Shown here: positions 52,861 to 63,100 of the stretch, in pieces
How positions within the stretch are numbered: position 1 is the stretch's first letter
Layout of the letters: each line of letters begins with the position of its first letter
NCBI RefSeq assembly: GCF_003086295.3
Contig: NW_027255452.1
Coordinates: forward strand, 496,001-560,000
Direction: 5' to 3'
DNA from: Arachis hypogaea
Taxonomy: Eukaryota > Streptophyta > Magnoliopsida > Fabales > Fabaceae
Length of the DNA: 64,000 nucleotides
The notes under the pieces: generated by a model
What the model was told of the DNA's origin: nothing
Seen by the model: the letters and a program-made list of their open reading frames with translations, nothing else
Databases searched by the model: none
Translations under genes and position numbers: made by a program

Positions 52861-55346
52861 GCTAAAAAACCCTAGAAAACCCTACAAAACCCAAAAAAAC
52901 ATAGAAAACCCTAAAAAAACCCTAGAAAACAAAAAAACCTAAAAACCCTAGAAAACCCTAAAAAACCTAAAAACCCTAAAAACACTAAAAATCCTAGAAA
53001 AGCTTTAAAAATCCTAAAAAACCCTAGAAAACCCTAGAAACCCTAGAAAATCCTAAAACCCTAAAAAACCCTAGAAAACCCTAAAAAATCCTAGAAAACC
53101 CTAGAAAACCCTAAAAACCCTAGAAAAGCCTAAAAAAACCTAGAGAACCCTACAAAACCCTAGAAACCCTAGAAAACCCTAAAAAAACCTAGAAAACCCT
53201 AAAAACGCTAAAAAATCCTAGAAAACCCTAAAAACCCTTGAAAATCCTAAAAAACCCTAAAAATCCTAGAAAACCGTAAAAACCTTAGAAAACCCTAATA
53301 AACCCTAGAAATGCTAGAAAACCCTAGAAAACCTAAAAAAACCACATAAAACCCTAAAAAACCCTAGAAAACAAAAAAAACCTAAAAACCCCAGAAAGCC
53401 CTAAAAATCCCTAAAACCCCTAGAAAACCATAGAAAATCCTAAAACCTTAGAAAACCCATAAAACCCTAGAAAACCCTAGAAAATCCTAAAAAATCCTAG
53501 AAACCCTAAAAATCCTAGAAAACCCAAGAAAACCCTAAAAATCCTAGAAAACCCTAGAAAATCCTAAAAAATCCTAGAAAACCCTAGATAACCCTAAAAT
53601 ACCCTAAAAATCCAAGAAAACCCTAAAAACCCTAAAAATCCTAGAAAAGACTAAAAAACCCTAAAAAACCCTAGAAAACCCAAGAAAACCCTAAAAATCC
53701 TAGAAAACCGTAGAAAACCCTTAAAAACCCTAGAAAACCCTAGATAACCCTAGATAACACTAAAATACCCTAAAAATCCTAGAAAACCCTAAAAACCCTA
53801 AAAACCATAGAAAAGACTAAAAAACCCTAGAAAACCCTAAAAAATCCTCGAAAACCCTAAAAAATCTTAGAAAACCCTAGAAAATTCTAGAAAATCCTAG
53901 AATACCTTAAAAACCCTAGAAAACCCTAAAAACCCTACAAACCCTAGAAAACCCTAAAACCCCTAGAAAACCCTAAAAACTCTAAAAAATCTTAGAAAAC
54001 CCTAAAAACCCTTGAAAACCCTAAAAAACCCTAAAAATCCTAATAAACCATAGAAAACGATAAAAAAACCATATAAAACCCTAAAAAACACTAGAAAACC
54101 CTAAAAATCCCTAAAAACCCTAGGATACCATAGAAAATCCTAAAACGCTAGAAAACTCTAAAAACCCTAGAAAATCCTAAAAAACCCTAGAAAAACCTAG
54201 ATAACCCTAGATAACACAAGAAAACCCTAAATACCCTAAAAATCCTAGAAAACCCTAAAAAATCCTAGAAACCCTAAAAATTCTAAAAAACCCAAGAAAA
54301 CCCTAGAAAACCCTAGAAAACCCTAAAAAACCCTAGAAAACCCTTAAAACCCTAGAAAAACCTAGAAAATCCTAAAAACCCCTAGAAAACCCTAAAAACT
54401 CAAGAAAATCCTAAAAACCCTTGAAAACTCTAAGAAACCCAAAAATTCCTAAAAACCCTAGAAAATCCTAAAAAACCCAAAAAATCCTATAAAACCTAGA
54501 AAACCCAAAAAAACCATAAAAACCCTAGAAAACCCTAAAACACCCTAAAAAACTTAGAAAACCCTAAAAACTTAGAAAACCCTAAAAACCCTTAAAAACT
54601 CTAAAAAACCCAAAAAAATCCTAAAAACCCTAGAAAACCATAAAAAATACTAAAACCCTAGAAAACCTTAAAAGCCCAAGAAATACCTAAAAACCCTAGA
54701 AAACCATAGAAAATACTTAAAAACCCCAGAAAACCCTAAAAACCCCAGAAAACCCTAGATAATCCTAAAAATCCTAGAAAACCCTAAAAACTCTATAAAA
54801 CCCTAGATAATCCTAAAAATCCAAGAAAACCCTAAAAATCCTAGAAAAGGCTAAAAACCCAAAAAAACCCAAGAAAACCCTAAAAAAACCCTAAATAATT
54901 CTAGAAAACCCTTGAAACCCTAAAAACCCTAGAAAACCCAAGAAAACCCTTAAAACCCTAGAAAATCCTAGAAAACCCTAAAAAACCCTAGAAAATCCCA
55001 AAAACCCTAGAAACCCCTAGAAAACCTTAGAAAATCCTAAAAAATCCTAGAAAAACCTAGATAACCCTAGATAACACAAGAAAACCCTAAATACCCTAAA
55101 AACCCTAGAAAACCCTAAAAAATCCTAGAAAACCCTAGAAATCCTAAGAACCCTAGAAAACCCTAAAAACCCTAGAAAACCCTAGAAAACCCTAAAAAAC
55201 CCTAGAAAACCCTACAAAAACTAGAAAACCCTAAAAACCCTTGGAAACTCTAAAAAATCCAAAAAATCCTATAAACCCTAGAAAACCATAGAAAATACTA
55301 AAAACCCCTAGAAAACCTTAAAAACCCAAGAAATTCCTGAAAATCC
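52861..55346 (+). repeat. Mixed family I modules up to the gap
   Basis: S-boxes lie at 53,297 and 54,042, the latter lacking its CCGTAAAAACC half. 52,900-54,130 follows 40,000-41,450 (S-box spacing 453 against 454). CTCTAAGAAACCC recurs at about 54,429. From 54,961 to the gap the sequence matches 15,955-16,345, including GAAATTCCT just before the N run. No gene is present. Confidence 0.75.
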
Positions 55347-56346
55347 NNNNNNNNNNNNNNNNNNNNNNNNNNNNNNNNNNNNNNNNNNNNNNNNNNNNNN
55401 NNNNNNNNNNNNNNNNNNNNNNNNNNNNNNNNNNNNNNNNNNNNNNNNNNNNNNNNNNNNNNNNNNNNNNNNNNNNNNNNNNNNNNNNNNNNNNNNNNNN
55501 NNNNNNNNNNNNNNNNNNNNNNNNNNNNNNNNNNNNNNNNNNNNNNNNNNNNNNNNNNNNNNNNNNNNNNNNNNNNNNNNNNNNNNNNNNNNNNNNNNNN
55601 NNNNNNNNNNNNNNNNNNNNNNNNNNNNNNNNNNNNNNNNNNNNNNNNNNNNNNNNNNNNNNNNNNNNNNNNNNNNNNNNNNNNNNNNNNNNNNNNNNNN
55701 NNNNNNNNNNNNNNNNNNNNNNNNNNNNNNNNNNNNNNNNNNNNNNNNNNNNNNNNNNNNNNNNNNNNNNNNNNNNNNNNNNNNNNNNNNNNNNNNNNNN
55801 NNNNNNNNNNNNNNNNNNNNNNNNNNNNNNNNNNNNNNNNNNNNNNNNNNNNNNNNNNNNNNNNNNNNNNNNNNNNNNNNNNNNNNNNNNNNNNNNNNNN
55901 NNNNNNNNNNNNNNNNNNNNNNNNNNNNNNNNNNNNNNNNNNNNNNNNNNNNNNNNNNNNNNNNNNNNNNNNNNNNNNNNNNNNNNNNNNNNNNNNNNNN
56001 NNNNNNNNNNNNNNNNNNNNNNNNNNNNNNNNNNNNNNNNNNNNNNNNNNNNNNNNNNNNNNNNNNNNNNNNNNNNNNNNNNNNNNNNNNNNNNNNNNNN
56101 NNNNNNNNNNNNNNNNNNNNNNNNNNNNNNNNNNNNNNNNNNNNNNNNNNNNNNNNNNNNNNNNNNNNNNNNNNNNNNNNNNNNNNNNNNNNNNNNNNNN
56201 NNNNNNNNNNNNNNNNNNNNNNNNNNNNNNNNNNNNNNNNNNNNNNNNNNNNNNNNNNNNNNNNNNNNNNNNNNNNNNNNNNNNNNNNNNNNNNNNNNNN
56301 NNNNNNNNNNNNNNNNNNNNNNNNNNNNNNNNNNNNNNNNNNNNNN
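55347..56346. other. Assembly gap of exactly 1,000 N
   Basis: The run is exactly 1,000 unknown bases. A round length suggests a placeholder, so the true distance is unknown. Repeat orientation is the same on both sides. The last 390 bases before the gap (54,961-55,346) match 15,955-16,345, while the sequence after it belongs to a different higher-order family. At least one family transition therefore lies inside the gap. Confidence 0.99.
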
Positions 56347-56392
56347 AAAAACCCTAAAAAAAAAATCCAGAAAAACCTATTAAAAAAACCCT

Positions 56393-56409
56393 AAAAAAAA
56401 AAAAAAAAA
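56393..56409 (+). repeat. Longest A homopolymer (17 A), in irregular sequence beside the gap
   Basis: A run of 17 A follows CCCT. Typical A-runs in the array are 4-6. The surrounding 56,347-56,700 has many other overlong A-runs and missing C, so it may be poor consensus beside the gap and not a biological feature. Confidence 0.7.
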
Positions 56410-56704
56410 CATAAAAAAACCTAGAAAACCAAAAAAAAAAACCATAGAAACCTAAAAACCTTAAAAAACCTAGAAAACCAAAAAACTATAAAAAAAAAAC
56501 CCAAAAAACCCTGGAAAACCAAAAAAACTAAAAACCCTAAAAAAAAAAACCAAAATCCTAAACCTAAAACATAGAAAACCCATAAAACCCTAGAAAACCC
56601 TAAAAACCCCTAAAAACCAGAAAACCATATAAAACCCTAAAAAATCTAGAAAAACCAAAAAAACATAAAAAAACCCTAGAAAATCCAAATATAATAAAAA
56701 CCCT

Positions 56705-59700
56705 AGAACAGCCTAGAAAACCCTAAAAATCCTAGAAAATCCAAAAAAAATCAAATAAAACCCAAAAAAAACCCTGGAAAACCAAAATAACCTAAAAAAA
56801 AACCCTACAAAACCCAAGAAATCCCTAAAAACCCTAGAAAACCATAGAAAATCCTAAAACCCTAGAAAATCTAGAAAAACCTATAAAACCTAGAAAACCC
56901 TAAAAAATTTAAAAAACCATAAAAACCCTAGAAAAACCCTAGAAATCCTAAAAACCCTAAAAACACTAGAAAACCCTAAAAACCCTTGAAAACTCTAAAA
57001 AAACCCAAAAATCCTAAAAACCCTAGAACACCCTAGAAAACCTTAAAAACCCAAGAAATCCCAAAAAACCCTAGAAACCATAGAAAATCCTAAAACCCTA
57101 GAAAACCCTAAAAACCTTAGAAAATCCTAGAAAATCCTAAAAAAACCCTAGAAAACCATAGATAACCCTAAAATACCCTAAAATTTCCTAGAAAACCCTA
57201 AAAACCCTAAAAACCCTAGAAAAGCCTAGAAAAGCCTAGAAAACCCTAAAAACCCTAGAAAACCCTAGAAAATCCTAAAAAACCCAAGAAAACCCTAGAA
57301 AACCCAGATAATCATTAAAAACCCCTAGAAAACCCTAAAAACCTTAGAAAACTCTAAAAACCCTAGAAAACCCTAAAAACCCAGAAAAACCTAAAAACTC
57401 TAGAAAATCCTAGAAAACCCTAGAAAACCCTAGAAAACCCTAAAAACCCTAGAAAATCCTAAAATCCTTAAACCCTAAAACCCTAGAAAACCCTAAATCC
57501 CTAGAAAACCCTAGAAAACCCAAAAAAATCATATAAAACCCAAAAAAAACCTGGAAAAACAATAAAAACCTAAAAAACCCTAGAAAACCCAAGAAATCCC
57601 TAAAAACCCTAGAAAACGATAGAAAATCCTAAAACCCAAGAAAACCCTAGAAAATCCTAGAAACCCTAAAAAACCATAGAAAACTCTAGAAAATCCTAGA
57701 AAACTCTAAAAAAAACCGGAAAAAACCTAGAAAACCCTTAAAAATCCTAGAAGATCCTAAAAACCCTAGAAATCCTTAAAAAACCCTAAAAAATCCTAGA
57801 AAACTCAAAAAAAAAAAAACCTAAAAACCCTAAAAACTCTAAAAACCCTAGAAAACCCAAAAAATCCAAGAAAACACTAGAGAATTCTAGAAGACCCTAA
57901 AAATCCTAGAAACCCTAAAAAACCTAGAAAACCCTAGAAAACCCTAAAGAATCCTAGAAAACCCTGAAAATTCCTAGAAAACAATAGAAAACCCTAAAAA
58001 ACCGTAAAAACCATATAAAACCCAAAAAAACCCTCGAAACCCCTAAAATACCCTAAAAACCTAAGAAAACCCTAAAAACTCTAGAAATCCTAGAAAACCT
58101 TAGAAAAACCCTAGAATACCCTAAAAACTCTAGAAAACCCTAAAAATCATAGGAAATCCTAGAAAACCCTAAAAAAATCCTAGAAAACCATAAAAACTAT
58201 AGAAAACTCTAAAAACCCTAGAAAACCCTTGTAAATCCTAGAAAAACCTATAAAACCCTAAAAATCCTCAAAACCCTAAAAAATCCTGATAACCTTAAAA
58301 CCATAGAAAACCCTAATAAAACCTAGAAAACCCTAAAAACCCCTACAAAAACCCAGAAAAACCATATAAAACCCTAAAAAATCCTAGAAAACCAAAAAAC
58401 ATAAAAAACCCTAGAAAATCCAAAAATAATAAAACCCTAGAACAGCCTAGAAAACCCTAAAAAACCCTAGAAAATCCAAAAAATCTAATAAAACCCAAAA
58501 AACCCTGGAAAACCAAAAAAACCTAAAAAAACCCTACAAAACCAAAGAAATCCCTAAAACCCTAGAAAACCATAGAAATCCTAAAACCCTAGAAAATCCT
58601 AGAAAAACCTATAAAAACCCCTAGAAAACCCTAAAAATCTTAAAAACCATAAAAACCCTTGAAAACTCTAAAAAACCCAAAAAATCCTAAAAAACCCTAG
58701 AACACCCTAGAAAACCTTAAAAACTCAAGAAATCCCTAAAAACCCTAGAAAACCATAGAAAATCCTAAAACCCTAGAAAACCCTAGAAACCTTAGACAAT
58801 CCTAGAAAATCCTAAAAACCCTAGAAAACCTTAGATAACCCTAAAATACCCTAAAAATTCCTAGAAAACCCTAAAAACCCTAGAAAAGCCTAGAAAAGCC
58901 TAGAAAAACCCTAAAAAACCCTAGAAAACCCTAGAAGATCCTAAAAAAAAAAACCCTAGAAAACCCTAGATAATCCTTAAAACCCTAGAAAACCCTAAAA
59001 AATCCTAGAAAACCCTAAAAACCTTAGAAAACTCTAAAAACCCTAGAAAACCCTAAAAACCCAGAAAAACCTAAAAACTCTAGAAAATCCTAGAAAACCC
59101 TAAAAAACCCTAGAAAACCCTAGAAAACCCTAAAAACCCTAGAAAATCCTAAAATCCTTAAACCCTAAAAACCCTAGAAAACCCTAAATCCCTAGAAAAC
59201 CCTAGAAAACCCAAAAAAAATCATATAAAACCCAAAAAAACCCTGGAAAACAATAAAAACCTAAAAAACCCTAGAAAACCCAAGAAATCCCTAAAAACCC
59301 TAGAAAACGATAGAAAATCCTAAACCCCAAGAAAACCCTAGAAAATCCTAGAAACCCCTAAAAAACCATAGAAAACTCTAGAAAACCCTAGAAAACTCTA
59401 AAAAAACCGGAAAAACCTAGAAAACCCTTAAAAATCCTAGAAGATCCTAAAAACCCTAGAAATCCTTAAAAAACCCTAAAAAACCTAATAACTCAAAAAA
59501 AAAACCTAAAAACCCTAAAAACTCTAAAAAACCCTAGAAAACCCAAGAAAATCCAAGAAAACACTAGAGAATTCTAGAAGACCCTAAAAATCCTAGAAAA
59601 CCCTAAAAAAAACCCTAGAAAACCCTAAAGAATCCTAGAAAACCCTGAAAATTCCTAGAAAACAATAGAAAACCCTAAAAAACCGTAAAAATCATATAAA

Positions 59701-60107
59701 ACCCAAAAAAACCCTCGAAACCCCTAAAATGCCCTAAAAACCTAAGAAAATCCTAAAAACTTAGAAAATCCTAGAAAACCTTAGAAAAACCCTAGAATAC
59801 CCTAAAACTCTAGAAAACCCTAAAAAACCATAGGAAATCCTAAAAACCCTAAAAAAATCCTAGAAAACCTAAAAACTATAGAAACTCTAAAAACCCTAGA
59901 AAACCCTTGTAAATCCTAGAAAAACTATAAAACCCTAAAAAAATCCTCAAAACCCTAAAAATCCTTGATAACCTTAAAAACCATAGAAAACCCTAATAAA
60001 CCTAAAAACCCTAAAAACCCTACAAAACCAGAAAAACCATAAAACCCTAAAAATCCTAGAAAAAAAAAACAAAAAAACCCTAGAAAATCCAAATAAATAA
60101 AAACCCT
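56705..60107 (+). repeat. Family IV higher-order repeats 1 and 2 (~1.73 and 1.67 kb)
   Basis: Two consecutive units run between AGAACAGCCTAG landmarks at 56,705; 58,439 and 60,108. Shared landmarks in order are CCCAGAAAAACCTAAAAACT (about 57,381 and 59,061), CCTGGAAAACAATAAAAACC or a near variant (about 57,551 and 59,242), AAACCGGAAAAA (57,716 and 59,407), ACTAGAGAATTCTAGAAGACC (about 57,874 and 59,562), CCCTCGAAACCCC (about 58,032 and 59,712) and CCCTTGTAAATCC (about 58,227 and 59,905). The CCGG segment is shared with units C and D (27,425; 32,121), linking family IV to them. Confidence 0.85.
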
Positions 60108-63100
60108 AGAACAGCCTAGAAACCCTAAAAATCCTAGAAAATCCAAAAAATCAAATAAAACCCAAAAAAACCCTGGAAAACCAAAATAACCTAAAAAACC
60201 TACAAAACCCAAGAAATCCCTAAAACCCTAGAAAACCATAGAAAATCCTAAAACCCTAGAAAACCTAGAAAATCCTAGAAAAACCTATAAAACCCTAGAA
60301 AACCCTAAAAAATTTTAAAAACCATAAAAACCCTAGAAAACCCTAGAAAATCCTAAAAACCCTAAAAACACTAGAAAACCCTAAAAACCCTTGAAAACTC
60401 TAAAAAACCCAAAAAATCCTAAAAACCCTAGAACACCCTAGAAAACCTTAAAAACCCAAGAAAATCCCAAAAACCCTAGAAAACCATAGAAATCCTAAAA
60501 CCCTAGAAAACCAAAAAAACATAAAAACCCTAGAAAATCCAAATAATAAAAACCTAGAAAAGCCTAGAAAACCCTAAAAATCCCAGAAAATCCAAAAAAT
60601 CAAATAAAACCCAAAAAAACCCTGGAAAACCCAAAATAACCTAAAAAACCCTACAAAACCCAAGAAATCCCTAAAAACCCTAGAAAACCATAGAAAATCC
60701 TAAAACCTAGAAAATCCTAGAAAAACCTATAAAAACCCTAGAAAACCCTAAAAAATCTTAAAAACCATAAAAAACCCTAGAAAACCCTAGAAAAATCCTA
60801 AAAACCCTAAAAACCTAGAAAACCCTAAAAACCCTTGAAAACTCTAAAAAACCCAAAAAATCCTAAAAACCCTAGAAACCTAAAAACCTAAAAACCCAAG
60901 AAATCCCTAAAAACCTAGAAAACCATAGAAAATCCTAAAACCCTAGAAAACCCTAAAAACCTTAAAATCCTAGAAAATCCTAAAAAACCCTAGAAAACCT
61001 TAAAACCCTAAAAACCCTAAAAATCCTAGAAAACCCTAAAAACCCTAAAAACCCTAGAAAACCTAAAAAACCCTAAAAACCCTAGAAAACCCTAAAAATC
61101 CTAAAAACCCAAGAAAACCTAGAAAACCCTAGAAATCATAAAACCTAAAAACCCTAAAAACCTAGAAAACCTAAAAACCCTAGAAAACCCTAAAAACCAG
61201 AAAAACCTAAAAACCTAGAAAATCCTAGAAAACCCTAAAAAACCCTAGAAAACCCTAGAAAACCCTAAAAACCCTAGAAAACCTAAAACCTAAAACCCTA
61301 AAAAAAAACCCTAAAACCTAGAAAACCCTAAAAAAACCCTAGAAAACCCTAAAAACCCTAAAAACAGAAAACCCTAGAAAACCCTAAAAAAAACCTAGAA
61401 AACCTAAAACCTTAGAAAACTCTAAAAACCCTAGAAAACCCTAAAAACCCAGAAAAACCTAAAAACTCTAGAAAATCCTAGAAAACCCTAAAAAACCCTA
61501 GAAAACCCTAAAAACCCTAGAAAATCCTAAAATCCTTAAACCCTAAAAACCCTAGAAAACCCTAAATCCCTAGAAAACCCTAGAAAACCCAAAAAAATCA
61601 TATAAAACCCAAAAAAACCCTGGAAAACAATAAAAACCTAAAAAACCCTAGAAAACCCAAGAAATCCCTAAAAACCCTAGAAAACGATAGAAAATCCTAA
61701 AACCCAAGAAAACCCTAGAAAATCCTAGAAACCCCTAAAAAACCATAGAAAACTCTAGAAAACCCTAGAAAACTCTAAAAAAACCGGAAAAACCTAGAAA
61801 ACCCTAAAAATCCTAGAAATCCTAAAAACCTAAAACCTAAAAAACCCTAGAAAACCCAAAAAATCCAAGAAAACACTAGAAATTCTAGAAACCCTAAAAA
61901 TCCTAGAAAACCCTAAAAAACCCTAGAAAACCCTAGAAAACCCTAAAGAATCCTAGAAAACCCTGAAAATTCCTAGAAAACAATAGAAAACCCTAAAAAA
62001 CCGTAGAAAACCATAAAAACCCAAAAAAACCCTCGAAACCCCTAAAATGCCCTAAAAACCTAGAAAATCCTAAAAACTAGAAAATCCTAGAAAACCTTAG
62101 AAAAACCCTAGAAACCCTAAAAACTCTAGAAAACCCTAAAAAACCATAGGAAATCCTAAAAACCCTAAAAAATCCTAGAAAACCCTAAAAACTATAGAAA
62201 ACTCTAAAAACCCTAGAAAACCCTTGTAAATCCTAGAAAAACCTATAAAACCCTAAAAAACCTCAAAAACCCTAAAAAATCCTTGAAACCTTAAAAACCA
62301 TAGAAAACCCTAATAAAACCTAGAAAACCCTAAAAACCCCTACAAAACCCAGAAAAACCATATAAAACCCTAAAAAATCCTAGAAAACCAAAAAAACATA
62401 AAAAACCCTAGAAAATCCAAAAATAATAAAAACCCTAGAACAGCCTAGAAAACCCTAAAAAACCCTAGAAAATCCAAAAAATCTAATAAAACCCAAAAAA
62501 ACCCTGGAAAACCAAAATAACCTAAAAAAACCCTACAAAACCAAAGAAATCCCTAAAACCCTAGAAAACCATAGAAAATCCTAAAACCCTAGAAAATCCT
62601 AGAAAATCCTAGAAAAACCTATAAAACCCTAGAAAACCCTAAAAAATCTTAAAAACCATAAAAACCCTAGAAAACCCTAGAAAATCCTAAAAACCCAAAA
62701 ACATAAAAACCCTAAAAACCCTTGAAAACTCTAAAAAACCCAAAAAATCCTAAAAACCCTAGAACACCCTAGAAAACCTTAAAAACTCAAGAAATCCCTA
62801 AAAACCCTAGAAAACCATAGAAAATCCTAAAACCCTAGAAAACCCTAAAAACCTTAGACAATCCTAGAAAATCCTAAAAAACCCTAGAAAACCTTAGATA
62901 ACCCTAAAATACCCTAAAAATTCCTAGAAAACCCTAAAAACCCTAGAAAAGCCTAGAAAAGCCTAGAAAAACCCTAAAAAACCCTAGAAAACCCTAGAAG
63001 ATCCTAAAAAACCCAAGAAAACCCTAGATAATCCTTAAAACCCTAGAAAACCCTAAAAAATCCTAGAAAACCCTAAAAACCTTAGAAAACTCTAAAAACC

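Larger units (their letters stand above)
3697..54110 (+). repeat. S-box: recurrent CpG-containing signature marking each ~1-kb module
   Basis: A conserved string of about 90-110 bp recurs through the array. In order it holds CCGTAAAAACCTTAG, CCTAATAAACCC, AAAACGATAAAA or AAAACGCTAAAA, CCCAAAAAAACCATA and AAAACCC. The AATAAA core starts at 3721, 4932, 6107, 7406, 8476, 9580, 10073, 10499, 11469, 12489, 13356, 14406, 15561, 16925, 17140, 17633, 18060, 19061, 20124, 21020, 22061, 23291, 25552, 26559, 27898, 28938, 29706, 30610, 31568, 32594, 33614, 34382, 35295, 36254, 36992, 37885, 39958, 40412, 41337, 42581, 43704, 45224, 46906, 47331, 48144, 49366, 50672, 51731, 52844, 53297 and 54042. Most spacings are 740-1,350 bp. 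Shorter ones (215-493) and longer ones (to 2.26 kb) mark rearrangements. Decayed copies lie near 4,088 and 24,610. Sub-types differ: CGATAAAA in family I, CGCTAAAA or ATGCTAAAA in family II, and CCCTTAAAAACGCT in units C and D. Confidence 0.85.
1..55346 (+). repeat. Degenerate telomere-like satellite array, part left of the gap
   Basis: The stretch is continuous head-to-tail units built on CCCTAAA, with the C-rich strand on + throughout. Most units are 9-10 nt: CCCTAAAAA, CCCTAGAAAA, and forms beginning TCCT. A common pair is CCCTAGAAAA followed by CCCTAAAAA (19 nt). Rarer units include CCCAAGAAAA, CCATAGAAAA, ACTAGAAAA, CCCTTGAAAA and CCCTAGATAA. G occurs almost only in CTAG, AAG or rare CpG variants, so strand composition is extremely skewed. 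No gene, tRNA, rRNA or transposon was found. Plant telomerase normally makes 7-nt TTTAGGG, so this reads as a satellite evolved from telomere sequence and not as a terminal telomere. A true telomere with a longer repeat is unlikely, because unit length varies and kilobase higher-order duplications are present. Confidence 0.95.

Noticed and set aside
3697..54110. AATAAA in the S-box as a polyadenylation signal
   Set aside because: The hexamer is an easy by-product of A-rich repeats, and no transcript-like or coding sequence lies upstream on either strand. It is used here only as a position marker.
59955..60212. Open reading frame on the minus strand (85 residues, Phe-Leu-Gly-rich)
   Set aside because: The product is a direct reading of minus-strand units: TTTTTAGGG read as TTT TTA GGG gives Phe-Leu-Gly, and 9-nt units keep the frame while 10-nt units shift it. 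It stays open because this noisy patch has few in-frame TAG. It has no codon structure, domain, or recurrence as an open frame in the other family IV copies.
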